From positions 1 through 20,015 of the forward strand of contig CAZVYG010000087.1 in the NCBI GenBank assembly GCA_964631605.1: a stretch of DNA of 20,015 nucleotides. The letters are read 5' to 3'. Under the pieces are notes generated by a model. That model made no database searches and had not been told where the DNA came from. It worked only from the letters and a program-made list of their open reading frames with translations. This document shows positions 1-7,486 of this stretch, piece after piece (within the stretch, counting starts at the first letter, position 1; each line of letters starts with the position of its first letter). This stretch comes from JARKQH01 sp964631605 (lineage in GTDB: Bacteria; Verrucomicrobiota; Verrucomicrobiia; Limisphaerales; UBA8199). The position numbers were made by a program, and so were the translations under genes.

Positions 1-1043
1 GGGCGCCGGCGTTGGACCTCAAGTTCGTGTATGACTTGTCGGCCGGTCCGGCGGGCGGGTGGAATGTGCTGGCCATTCTGGATTCAGCCCTCAGCCTTCA
101 GAGTTCGTTTGCCTGGGGTCTGGATTTGAGCGGAACGATGGACGGGGCGGGGGGTGTGGGCGCTTTGCTGTCCACGACCGTGCATACGGGTCCGAACGCG
201 GGAACTTATTTCTACGCGTATGACGGCAACGGGAACGTGATGGGGCTCATCAACGCCGCCGACGGCTCGGTTGCCGCGCGATACGAATACGGGCCGTTTG
301 GGGAACTCCTCCGCGCCACCGGCCCAATGGCGAAAGCAAACCCCTTCCGGTTCTCCACCAAATACCAGGATGAGGAGACGGACTTCATTTACTACGGTGG
401 CAGGTATTATATCCCGAGCACCGGGCGATGGTTGAGCAGAGACCCTGCTGAAGAAAGAGGAGGGGTGAACCTTTATTCAGCACTGCGAAACGACCCCGGT
501 AGTTGGATTGACCCCCTCGGGTTGGATACAATTTCCGTTTCTTTCCCGATGACGGGACAATCGCGTGGCTATACTTACAGAAGCCCGACAGGTTCTACAG
601 TTGACATTCCTGGTGATTCTATAAGCGCCACCATTTCTGGAAAAGTGTCAGCCGATTGCTTGAATGGAAAACCGGTTAACGTGGCTATCGGTCCATTCAG
701 CGGTAGAGTTGATAGTATTCTGGGCAATTCAGTTACCTTTTATGTTTGGGTGGGATTAGCTACGTTCCGTGTCCAGGAGCAGTATAACTTTGCCTTTTCA
801 GCTGGGGCGCAGACCACCAAGAGTAGTGACCGGTGCACCGGGATCACAGCGCCTTGGACAGTGGACTGGACAAGCACAGGAACCCTATCCGTCGGACCGA
901 ACATTCCTGGTCCGATAAAGGTGCCATTCCCCGTCTGGATAACCCTTTTCACGCAATCCAACGACATAGGAACCGCGAAGTTCACGGTGAACATTATCTG
1001 CTGTTGCGATCGCAAGTCCCCTGCATTTCTTATCCAGTATTAG
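1..1043 (+). CDS. RHS repeat-associated core protein, C-terminal part (5' end outside window)
   Basis: This is the 3' end of an RHS/YD-repeat gene. The frame is open to the left edge, so the true start lies outside and the TTG at 12 is not a credible start. The conserved RHS core is plain: a WGLDLSGTMDGAGGVG-like block near 118-165, YDGNGNVMGLI near 220-250, YEYGPFGEL near 284-306, the YYGGRYYIPSTGRWLSRDP block near 391-447, and the closing NDPGSWIDPLGL ending at 524. RHS proteins form large secreted or surface shells whose C-terminal domain after this motif is variable and often toxic. Here the tail (525-1043, 172 codons) is beta-rich in appearance, visibly less GC-rich than the core, matches no toxin I recognise, and ends with a CCC cluster about ten residues before the stop. 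A small gene begins two bases downstream. RHS identity is certain; the function of the tail is unknown. Confidence 0.93.
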   Translation, partial: APALDLKFVYDLSAGPAGGWNVLAILDSALSLQSSFAWGLDLSGTMDGAGGVGALLSTTVHTGPNAGTYFYAYDGNGNVMGLINAADGSVAARYEYGPFGELLRATGPMAKANPFRFSTKYQDEETDFIYYGGRYYIPSTGRWLSRDPAEERGGVNLYSALRNDPGSWIDPLGLDTISVSFPMTGQSRGYTYRSPTGSTVDIPGDSISATISGKVSADCLNGKPVNVAIGPFSGRVDSILGNSVTFYVWVGLATFRVQEQYNFAFSAGAQTTKSSDRCTGITAPWTVDWTSTGTLSVGPNIPGPIKVPFPVWITLFTQSNDIGTAKFTVNIICCCDRKSPAFLIQY

Positions 1044-1045
1044 TT

Positions 1046-1504
1046 ATGAACTGGAAAGCGATATTGGTGCTCGGGGTGGTTATTTGCATGATGGCTGTTT
1101 ACGCCACCGTGGATTGCTCAAGCAAGAGCACATTCCACCCATCAGTGCAGATAGAGTGGCCGTCTGGCTTTTCCCAATTCAGCAACACACTACCAATCGC
1201 GTCCTCCGGTTTGCAGGGAGTCCGGCTGCGGCTTTGCCGGCAGGAGTTGCCTAGTGGCGCGGGCAAGCTCGTGGTTGCCGTATATTACTTCGAGGACAGC
1301 AAACAGCATTGTCGAGGGTCCGTGACCTGTTTAGTAGATACACGCGAGAAGAACACAGTTACCCTTATGGTGGGGGGGAGCGTTCCGGTGCGCGTGAAGG
1401 ACCATCAGGATGGAGATTACTCCGTTGCAAATGTGCCAGATGCAACCGATGGCTGGGTTGTCTTCAGGATTAAGCCTATAACCCCAAAGGTCTCTTGGAA
1501 TTAA
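1046..1504 (+). CDS. Small membrane-anchored or exported protein next to the RHS tail; possible partner/immunity protein
   Basis: A 152-residue protein that I do not recognise. The ATG at 1046 follows the RHS stop codon by two bases, so translational coupling is likely; an upstream in-frame extension to 833 would overlap the RHS gene and is not needed. Residues 5-20 form a hydrophobic segment that could be a signal peptide (a possible AxA-type site lies near AVYA) or an anchor. C24 follows VD, which is a poor lipobox. The remainder is soluble and beta-rich, with several further cysteines and no known motif. Base composition resembles the RHS tail and not the core, as expected if tail and small gene move together. 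A small gene directly after a variable RHS tail is the classic place for an immunity protein, but nothing in this sequence proves that role, and an exported accessory protein is equally possible. Confidence 0.7.
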   Translation: MNWKAILVLGVVICMMAVYATVDCSSKSTFHPSVQIEWPSGFSQFSNTLPIASSGLQGVRLRLCRQELPSGAGKLVVAVYYFEDSKQHCRGSVTCLVDTREKNTVTLMVGGSVPVRVKDHQDGDYSVANVPDATDGWVVFRIKPITPKVSWN

Positions 1505-1720
1505 TGGTCCAAGAACCGCGCCCCGTCGCGCAGACATTAGCCCAGCCCTTCCCCCGCAAGGCGGACTCCGCCGGGCAAGGCCAATGACTGCGCTCCCTCG
1601 TGAGCTTTCTTAGCGCCGCCGCGGAATCGTGAAGCATCCCGATTGATCGGGACTGCGCTTTTTGTCGTGCCTGCTGATCCGCCAGCCGCTCCTACCAGCC
1701 TGTTGCAAAACTTCTTTTCG

Positions 1721-1805
1721 GTAGCAGCGGACGTAAGTCCGCTCAAACTTTCCTCGCAAACAACAGCGGGGAATGGAGCGGACTCACGTCCGCTGCTACT
1801 TTTTT
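1721..1805 (+). terminator. Large inverted repeat with T tract; terminator-like or REP/MITE-like element
   Basis: The arms at 1721-1744 and 1776-1799 are 24 bases long and complementary apart from one position, separated by 31 bases. Each arm is itself a small hairpin (AGCGGAC/GTCCGCT around four bases), so the element is a nested palindrome. Six T residues follow the right arm directly (1800-1805), which suits rho-independent termination of transcripts from the RHS side. The long arms and internal symmetry are more than a simple terminator needs and also fit a dispersed palindromic repeat. Which is primary cannot be told from one copy. Confidence 0.6.
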
Positions 1806-1810
1806 CAACG

Positions 1811-1896
1811 GGCTCCTATGGAGCACGCTGACCCAGGGCGACGCTGGCCTGGGGACTCGCTTTGCCCTGGGCTGAAATGGAATGCCCCTTCAGGGC
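1811..1896. repeat. Cluster of short palindromes, possible dispersed intergenic repeat
   Basis: Three dyads follow each other: GCTCC-TAT-GGAGC at 1812-1824, CCCAGGGC (1832-1839) pairing with GCCCTGGG (1864-1871), and TGCCC pairing with GGGCA within 1882-1896. None is followed by a T tract. The layout resembles palindromic repeats scattered between genes in Verrucomicrobia and Planctomycetes, which is recollection of style and not a database match. Confidence 0.4.
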
Positions 1897-2042
1897 AACG
1901 GCATGGACTCGCCGCCGAAAACGTTCACGGTCTGGTACCGAACGACCGGCCGGTTCAGCCTCGAATGAACTGGGGCCGGGTGAGCGGCGGTTAAGGCCCT
2001 TGCCTGCCAAATTGGTTTGTTTTTTGGCGGAAATGGGATTAA

Positions 2043-2609
2043 ATGATGGCCGACGCTGAAATGTCGTTTCTGAAAACCATCTTGCGGACGCCCAACCGCC
2101 GAATCGCCGCCATCGCGCTGGTGGTGGTCGGCTTGGACCAACTTACGAAGCAGATGGTGCTGCGTTTCCTGGGTTATGCCCAGGAGAAAGTCGTGGTCGA
2201 AGGGTTTTTCAAGTTCGTCCATTGGGGGAACACCGGCGCGGCGTGGAGCATGTTCCGCGGGAATAACGAGTTGCTGGCGGTGGTGGCGCTGGTGGCGTTG
2301 GTGGTGTTGTTCCTCACCCGCCACCATTTCGACTCACGAACGCTGCTGGGACAGATTGCGTTCGGACTGATCTTTGGAGGGATTGTTGGGAACCTGATTG
2401 ACCGGGTGACGGTGGGGCATGTGATTGATTTCCTTTACTTTTACGTTCAGCAACGGGGCGGGGGCGAAATTGGCTTCCCGGCGTTCAACGTGGCCGACAG
2501 CGCGATCTGCACGGGGGTGGGGCTGGTGTTTCTGCTGACGTGGAGAAGCGAGCGCCATTCGAAAGCCGTGCCGCCGGCCGCGGGAGAACGGAGCACGCTG
2601 GCGCCCTGA
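2043..2609 (+). CDS. lspA: Lipoprotein signal peptidase (signal peptidase II)
   Basis: LspA is the inner-membrane aspartyl protease that removes the signal peptide of prolipoproteins after Lgt has added diacylglycerol. The 188-residue protein has the family order: a first membrane helix running into LDQLTK (about residues 31-36), WGNTGAAWSMF (61-71), two central helices, GNLIDR with catalytic Asp120, and FNVADSAI with catalytic Asp152 followed by the last helix. Both catalytic aspartates and the Asn before the first are present. Length is slightly above the usual 160-170 because of short N- and C-terminal extensions. ATGs at 2043, 2046 and 2061 are possible starts; a GGGA at 2034-2037 sits better for the second. 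The pseudouridine synthase gene follows after 65 bases, a pairing common in bacteria. A substrate occurs in this window, the lipoprotein encoded from 8977. Confidence 0.96.
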   Translation: MMADAEMSFLKTILRTPNRRIAAIALVVVGLDQLTKQMVLRFLGYAQEKVVVEGFFKFVHWGNTGAAWSMFRGNNELLAVVALVALVVLFLTRHHFDSRTLLGQIAFGLIFGGIVGNLIDRVTVGHVIDFLYFYVQQRGGGEIGFPAFNVADSAICTGVGLVFLLTWRSERHSKAVPPAAGERSTLAP

Positions 2610-2674
2610 AAACCGGGCGGCTTCTCGCGAGGCGATTCCTTCCCGCATCCCATGCTGCAGCGCTTGATTGACGG

Positions 2675-3619
2675 ATGTCCTCTCGCACGGAATATCTGAC
2701 GATAGAGAAATCCCTGCCGGCGGAGCGGCTGGACAGTTTTCTGCGCGGCCGTTTTCCGGCGGTGTCCCGGGGCGCGATTCAGCGACTGATTGAGGAGGGA
2801 CACATCCGGGTGAACGGGCGGTTTATCAAGGCGACCCATACGCCGCGGGCGGGGGACCAGGTGGAGATCCACTGGCCGGAAGCGCGTCCGGCCACGGTGC
2901 AGCCGGAGGAGATTCCGCTGGAGGTTCTCTATGAGGATGAGGCGTTGCTGGTGCTGGACAAGCCGCCGGGCCTGGTGGTGCATCCGGCTTCCGGTCACGA
3001 GCGGCGGACGCTGGTCAACGCCCTGATGCATCATTGCCGGGGGCAGCTCAGCGGCGTCGGGGGGGTGGCTCGGCCGGGAATTGTCCACCGGCTCGACAAA
3101 GACACCAGCGGGTGCCTGGTGGTCGCCAAGAACGATGCCACGCATATCGCGCTTTCCAGCCAATTCGCACGGCGCAGCGTGGAAAAAGTCTATCTGGCCA
3201 TCCTGTGCGGCGAGGTCGCCCGGGACGAAGGGGAGATTCGCGCCGCGATCGCGCGCCATCCCTCGCATCGCAAATGCATGACCGTGGACGAGGGCTGCGG
3301 GCGGGAGGCGCACACGAGCTACCGCGTTTTGGAGCGACTGCGGGGCGCCACCCTGGTTGAAGCCAGGCTGCATACGGGGCGAACGCATCAAATCCGCGTG
3401 CATTTCAAGTATCTCGGCTATCCGCTGGTGGGGGATGAGGTCTATGGGAACCGGCAAAACAGCCGATTGGAGGACCTGACCGGATACCGGGCGCCGCGGC
3501 AGATGCTGCACGCCTGGCTGCTTTCATTCACCCACCCCAGGACGGGCAACCGAATGGATTTCGAGTCCCCTCAGCCGGCGGATTTTTTGGATGCGCTGTC
3601 GGCGCTGCGGCCGCGTTAG
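2675..3619 (+). CDS. rluD: RluA/RluD-family ribosomal large subunit pseudouridine synthase
   Basis: This enzyme isomerises uridine to pseudouridine in structured RNA; RluD itself modifies helix 69 of 23S rRNA. The 314-residue protein has an N-terminal S4 RNA-binding domain (about 12-68, including RLDSFLRGRFP and VNGRFIKA). The catalytic domain carries DKPPGLVVHP (95-104), the signature GIVHRLDKDTSG with catalytic Asp141, and GRTHQIRVH followed by GYPLVGDEVYG near the C-terminal third. S4 domain plus length favour the RluD type over RluA or RluC, but exact target sites cannot be read from sequence. It lies 65 bases after lspA on the same strand and is probably co-transcribed. Its TAG stop overlaps the stop codon of the convergent glpT gene (shared bases 3617-3618), leaving no room for a terminator between them. 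Confidence 0.92.
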   Translation: MSSRTEYLTIEKSLPAERLDSFLRGRFPAVSRGAIQRLIEEGHIRVNGRFIKATHTPRAGDQVEIHWPEARPATVQPEEIPLEVLYEDEALLVLDKPPGLVVHPASGHERRTLVNALMHHCRGQLSGVGGVARPGIVHRLDKDTSGCLVVAKNDATHIALSSQFARRSVEKVYLAILCGEVARDEGEIRAAIARHPSHRKCMTVDEGCGREAHTSYRVLERLRGATLVEARLHTGRTHQIRVHFKYLGYPLVGDEVYGNRQNSRLEDLTGYRAPRQMLHAWLLSFTHPRTGNRMDFESPQPADFLDALSALRPR

Positions 3620-4935
3620 CCGCGGGGCCGCACGTTCCAGAGCAGCGCCAACAACCCAATACCCGCGACGGTGCACAGGAGCACCGCCAACAACCCGGCA
3701 TCCCAACCGTAGTGCTGGGCAACCCAGCCCAGGCCTTTGCCCTGAATCACCCGGCCGACATAGCCAAAGAAACCGACAAAACCGGCCGCGGTGCCCACGG
3801 CTTTCTTGGTGGTCAAATCGAGCGACATCACCCCCGAAAACATCACCGGCGTGTAAACAAAAAACCCGATCAAGCCGAACAGAACCATGTCCAACCAGAG
3901 CATGTTGGCGGGAACAATTCGGATGGCGCCGAATGCGAGCACCAGGGGGATCATCGCCAGGACGCTCACCCGCGCGCGCAAGCCTCCCATCCTGTCGGAG
4001 AGCCAGCCCATGGTCAGCATGCCGGCCGCTCCCGCAAATTCAATGACCAGGGTGCTGACCCCGCCCTCGGTCAGGGAGGCGTGTTTGACTTCCTTCAAGT
4101 AGGTGGGACCCCAGTCCACCATGCTGTAACGGGCGATGTAAACGAACACGTTTGCCAGCGCCAGAATCCAAAGCATCTTGTTGGGCAAAATGTATTTGAA
4201 AAGGAGCTCGCGGGCGGAAAGCTCCCGCTCATGGTTCTCGCGCTCCTCCGGCGGGTAATCGTTCTTGAACTCCTCGACGGACGGGAGGCCCAACGACTGA
4301 GGCGTATCCCGCATCCGCCAAAAAAGGTACAGCGCGCCCAGGGTGGCGATGAGGCCGGGCACGTAAAAGGCGGACGGCCACCCCCAATGGGCCGCGCATT
4401 CGGCGGCCAGGACTCCTGCAATCCCCCCGCCAATATTATGCGAGATGTTCCACACTCCAAAAATCGTTCCCCGCTCCCTCACGCTGTACCAGTGAGACAG
4501 GCCGCGCGTGCAGGGGCCATACCCCATCCCTTGGATGAAACCGTTAAGTGTCCACAAAATGAGGTGGCCCCAATAATGAGTGGTCGCGCCAAAAACGAAG
4601 TTCAGCCCCGCGGTCAGCAGCATGCCAACGGCGACGTATTTGCGGGCATCGCTGCGGTCCGCGAAGTAGCCCATGACGAACTTGCCCAAACCATAGGCCA
4701 GGGCGGTGCCGGCGAGGATATCGCCGATCATCGCCTTGTCGTAATGCAGGGCCGCGCCGATTTCCCGAGCAACCGGAGCAAAATTGTTGCGAACAATGTA
4801 GAAGGTGGCGTAAGCCACAAAGGCGGCTTCAAACACCTGCCATCGCAGGCGCGGATAACGCCGCTGGACTTCGTCGGGGGACAGCCGCGGACGATGTGGG
4901 GCAGGCCTGAACCAGTCCAGGATTGCCTTAAGCAT
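3616..4935 (-). CDS. glpT: Glycerol-3-phosphate:phosphate antiporter (MFS, organophosphate transporter family)
   Basis: GlpT imports glycerol-3-phosphate in exchange for inorganic phosphate. The 439-residue protein from the ATG at 4935 aligns along its length with my memory of E. coli GlpT: FRPAPHRPRL near residue 9, the DTPQSLGLPSVEE loop near 210, NDYP, and YILPNKMLW near 248. The substrate and phosphate-binding residues are kept: Arg49 in YIVRNNFA, Lys85 in GKFVMG, His166 in SHNIGGG and Arg269 in ARYSMVDWGPTYL. Twelve membrane segments are expected. A TTG at 4974 would give a 13-residue extension overlapping the glpD stop, but the match to the short GlpT N terminus favours ATG 4935. It is the last gene of the phosphatase-glpD-glpT operon. 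UhpT or GlpT-like paralogues are the alternative; context and the kept loop favour GlpT. Confidence 0.92.
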   Translation of the reverse strand: MLKAILDWFRPAPHRPRLSPDEVQRRYPRLRWQVFEAAFVAYATFYIVRNNFAPVAREIGAALHYDKAMIGDILAGTALAYGLGKFVMGYFADRSDARKYVAVGMLLTAGLNFVFGATTHYWGHLILWTLNGFIQGMGYGPCTRGLSHWYSVRERGTIFGVWNISHNIGGGIAGVLAAECAAHWGWPSAFYVPGLIATLGALYLFWRMRDTPQSLGLPSVEEFKNDYPPEERENHERELSARELLFKYILPNKMLWILALANVFVYIARYSMVDWGPTYLKEVKHASLTEGGVSTLVIEFAGAAGMLTMGWLSDRMGGLRARVSVLAMIPLVLAFGAIRIVPANMLWLDMVLFGLIGFFVYTPVMFSGVMSLDLTTKKAVGTAAGFVGFFGYVGRVIQGKGLGWVAQHYGWDAGLLAVLLCTVAGIGLLALLWNVRPRG

Positions 4936-4970
4936 GGCACGAGGGCAAATCGAGACTTCCCATGGGTCGC

Positions 4971-6521
4971 TCAAGGTCGGGACAGCGCCGCCGAACGCGC
5001 ATCCGCCGCGTTTCCAGGGAGAGGCGAGTCCTGCCGGGTTGCGCGGGCATAACGTTCGAGTTCGGCCGCGCGCGTGTCAATTGACCACCCCAATAATTCG
5101 GCCATCCAATCGGCCGCGCGCTCGGCAAGCCGCCGCGCGTCGCGGTGATAATAATGCCAACTGCTGCGGCGCAACATGACGTCGTCGAGATGGACCGCCC
5201 ATTCTTTGGCGCAGAAATGTTCGACGACGCGCCGGTTGCATTCGGGGGGCAGAATGCCGCTCACGCCGGCGACCTGATCGGCTGGCAGCAAAGGTTCCCG
5301 GGCCGTGCGGCAGGGTTTTGCGCCCGCAAAATCCCGGTTTTCCCGCGCCAGCCATTTGACGATTTGATCCACGGTCTGCTCCGCCATGAGGCGGTAGGTC
5401 GTGAGCTTGCCGCCGGCGACGTCCCACCAACCCGGCTCGGGCGTATGAATTTCGTGCGACCGGGAGATATCGGAAGGATTTCCATGGGGATCGGCAATCA
5501 AGGGCCGGACGCCGGCCCAACTGCTGATGACGTCGGCGGGAGCCAGCCGGGCCTGTGGGAAAAACTGATTTGTCACCTGCAGCACGTATTGGACGTCCTC
5601 CGTGTCCGCGTGGATATCATCCAGGGGACCGCGGTAATCGGTGTCCGTGGTGCCGAGGATCGTTCGCTCGCCCCACGGAATCGCAAAGAGAATGCGCTTG
5701 CCCTCCGTCATCACCACGGTCTCGGGCACCGGCACGCGCGCGCGGTCCACCACCAGGTGGACGCCTTTGGTCACCCGCAATTTGACGCGGCTGTGCGGCA
5801 AACCGTCAGCCCACGGGCCGGTTGCGTTCACCACCGCGCGGGCGCGCACGTTCAAGGCATGGCCGCCCAGCACGTCGCGCACTTCGCATTCCCAAAGCCC
5901 CCCGCGCCGGGCGTCCTGGAACCGGCAGTAGTTGAGCACGATTCCGCCGGCAAGGCTGGCCGAGCGCAGCGTGTCCAGCGTCAACCGCGCGTCGTTGGTG
6001 AAGCCATCGTAGTAGCGCACGGCACCGGTCAGCGCCTGTTGGGAGAGCGCGGGCACTTTGGCCAGCAGCTCCCCGGTCGTCAGCCAGCTTGAGTTGCCGA
6101 GGTTGCGTCCGCCGCAGAGCAGGTCATAGATTTTCACGCCGATTTTGAGCTGCCAGAGCACCCAGTTTCGGTTGTGACGATAGGTCGGGAAAATGAAGGG
6201 CAGCGGCTCGGCTAGGTGCGGGGCGATGTGGTGCACGATCTTCTTCTCGACACTGGCCTCGTGGACCAGCCCGACCCGTCCCTGGGCGAGGTAACGCAAA
6301 CCGCCATGCAGCAAGCGGCTCGAACGGCTGCTGGTGCCGAACGCAAAGTCCTGCTGCTCCACCAGGCCGACGCGCAGGCCCCGCAAGGCCGCGTCCCGAG
6401 CAATCCCCGATCCGACGATCCCACCACCGACAATGAGGAGGTCGAGCACCCCGTTGGTCAAGCCCGCAATTGCGGAGGCGCGGGATGGCGCGGAATTCTG
6501 GTTTGTGGTTCGATCTTTCAT
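4971..6521 (-). CDS. glpD: Aerobic glycerol-3-phosphate dehydrogenase (FAD)
   Basis: GlpD oxidises sn-glycerol-3-phosphate to dihydroxyacetone phosphate at the inner membrane and passes electrons to quinone. The 516-residue protein starts with a Rossmann FAD site, LLIVGGGIVGSGIARDAALRG (glycine motif 32-39), then FGTSSRSSRLLHGGLRYL (61-78), a family hallmark around the flavin and substrate. Further on are VNATGPWAD, ILGTTDTDYRG, SSWAGVRPL and GGKLTTYRLMAE, in family order. The C-terminal all-helical domain of the family follows. The ATG at 6521 is chosen because the upstream frame runs into the phosphatase gene; it lies 10 bases after the phosphatase stop. The glpT gene begins 35 bases beyond the glpD stop. 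The length is close to that of E. coli GlpD. No anaerobic glpABC partner and no glycerol kinase gene is present in the window. Confidence 0.95.
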   Translation of the reverse strand: MKDRTTNQNSAPSRASAIAGLTNGVLDLLIVGGGIVGSGIARDAALRGLRVGLVEQQDFAFGTSSRSSRLLHGGLRYLAQGRVGLVHEASVEKKIVHHIAPHLAEPLPFIFPTYRHNRNWVLWQLKIGVKIYDLLCGGRNLGNSSWLTTGELLAKVPALSQQALTGAVRYYDGFTNDARLTLDTLRSASLAGGIVLNYCRFQDARRGGLWECEVRDVLGGHALNVRARAVVNATGPWADGLPHSRVKLRVTKGVHLVVDRARVPVPETVVMTEGKRILFAIPWGERTILGTTDTDYRGPLDDIHADTEDVQYVLQVTNQFFPQARLAPADVISSWAGVRPLIADPHGNPSDISRSHEIHTPEPGWWDVAGGKLTTYRLMAEQTVDQIVKWLARENRDFAGAKPCRTAREPLLPADQVAGVSGILPPECNRRVVEHFCAKEWAVHLDDVMLRRSSWHYYHRDARRLAERAADWMAELLGWSIDTRAAELERYARATRQDSPLPGNAADARSAALSRP

Positions 6522-6531
6522 ATTTGACACA

Positions 6532-7398
6532 TTAAACCTCCACCGGGATGGCGCGTTTGGCCTGCCGCAGTTTTTCGCCGAACTCGCCAAGCCCGGAAAC
6601 GATCAAGTCCGGGGCCGGCGAGTGTTTGGCGGCCTGCTCGGCGGAGGTTTCGCCGCTGAGCACGAGCACGCCAAAAGCCCCGGCGCGCCTGGCCATCGCC
6701 ACATCGGTGTAGAGTCGGTCGCCGACCATGGCCAATTGCCCCGGACGCAATGCGTGCCGATGGAGGATGCCGCGGATCATGCAGGGATCGGGTTTGCCGA
6801 GGGTCATGTCCGGCCCCCGGCCGGTGGCCTCCTTCAAAGCCGCGCAAATGGCGCCGCAGTCCACCAGGACCGTGGGTTGGTCCGTCGGGCAGATGCGGTC
6901 AGGGTGCGTCGCGATGAAATACTTGCCCTGCTTAATCCAGTAGGCCGCGCGGCAAAGCCGGCGATACACCAGCCCGGTGTCGAAGCCCACCACCACCGCA
7001 TCCGGCTCGTCCTCAGCACTGTCTTCGGTGAGGGTGAAACCGGCCTCGGCCATTTCCTGTCGCATGCTGGGCGTACCCAACACGAACAATCGTTTCAAGT
7101 CCGGCAGTTCCTGTTCCAAATGTTCAATGGTCGCCTGGGTGGAGGTATAAAGCTGATCGCTGGAAGCTTTTATCCCGATCTTTTCCAAATGCGCGAGGTA
7201 ATCGGCAGTGCTGCGGGAGGAATTGTTGGTGAGGAAAGTGTAGCGAATTCCCAATTCCCGAAGGAGTTGAAGAAAAGGGATGGTGAAAGGGAACAAGGTT
7301 CCGCCGGTGTAAATGGTGCCGTCCATGTCCAAGGCCACGTGCTGGACAGCACGCAGTCGGTTGAGCAAGGTTGGATTCGAGTCAAGATTGGCAGACAT
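6532..7398 (-). CDS. HAD-IIA family sugar/glycerol-phosphate phosphatase (NagD/PGP-like)
   Basis: A 288-residue HAD hydrolase of subclass IIA, the NagD, AraL and mammalian PGP group. Motif I is LDMDGTIY with nucleophile Asp24 and acid/base Asp26; motif II is LTNNSS (56-61); the lysine is in TLGKPDP (199-205); motif IV is GDRLYTD (226-232). The alpha/beta cap sits between motifs II and III as in IIA enzymes. Sequence alone does not fix the substrate; members act on phosphoglycolate, glycerol phosphate, sugar phosphates or nucleotides. Being first in an operon with glpD and glpT makes glycerol-3-phosphate the leading guess. The ATG at 7398 is used; the frame stays open far upstream, but that part is antisense to the ceramidase-like gene and has no protein character. 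No Shine-Dalgarno site is seen; two 10-bp palindromes lie just upstream. Confidence 0.9.
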   Translation of the reverse strand: MSANLDSNPTLLNRLRAVQHVALDMDGTIYTGGTLFPFTIPFLQLLRELGIRYTFLTNNSSRSTADYLAHLEKIGIKASSDQLYTSTQATIEHLEQELPDLKRLFVLGTPSMRQEMAEAGFTLTEDSAEDEPDAVVVGFDTGLVYRRLCRAAYWIKQGKYFIATHPDRICPTDQPTVLVDCGAICAALKEATGRGPDMTLGKPDPCMIRGILHRHALRPGQLAMVGDRLYTDVAMARRAGAFGVLVLSGETSAEQAAKHSPAPDLIVSGLGEFGEKLRQAKRAIPVEV

Positions 7399-7403
7399 AG
7401 GGC

Positions 7404-7422
7404 CGATATATCGCGTTAACGC
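7404..7422. promoter_or_regulatory. Twin 10-bp palindromes, candidate operator of the phosphatase-glpD-glpT operon
   Basis: CGATATATCG (7404-7413) and GCGTTAACGC (7413-7422) are two perfect palindromes sharing one base, starting six bases upstream of the phosphatase start codon. The region between divergent genes is only 165 bp. A perfect TTGACA, read on the minus strand, lies at 7450-7455, though no good -10 box sits at the right distance. Dyads this close to a start suit a repressor site, but no regulator gene is nearby, so this is inference. Confidence 0.35.
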
Positions 7423-7486
7423 ACTAAGCTTGCCCGTTCCGCGTTTGCTTGTCAACTGCACTTTTTTCTTAATCGCAAATGCTGCC

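Larger units (their letters stand above)
1505..2042 (+). other. Non-coding, repeat-rich intergenic region
   Basis: These 538 bases hold no credible gene. The short open frames on both strands lack protein-like sequence and overlap palindromes. Seen instead is a series of inverted repeats: a perfect 7-bp hairpin at 1637-1652 followed by a T run at 1659-1663, the large inverted repeat at 1721-1799, a small palindrome at 1812-1824, the CCCAGGGC/GCCCTGGG pair at 1832-1839 and 1864-1871, and a TGCCC/GGGCA hairpin at 1882-1896. The stretch separates the accessory RHS pair from lspA and probably consists of decayed intergenic repeat elements. Confidence 0.7.

Noticed and set aside
2447..3511. A 354-residue minus-strand frame opposite the pseudouridine synthase
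   Set aside because: It is antisense to a full RluD-type enzyme and to the end of lspA, with no domain of its own.
4936..4974. TTG start for glpT overlapping the glpD stop codon
   Set aside because: The overlap is attractive for coupling, but the ATG at 4935 reproduces the short N terminus of known GlpT proteins.
3712..5052. A 446-residue plus-strand frame opposite glpT
   Set aside because: It is antisense to a transporter with all key residues, and its own sequence is low in hydrophobic blocks and unlike any protein.
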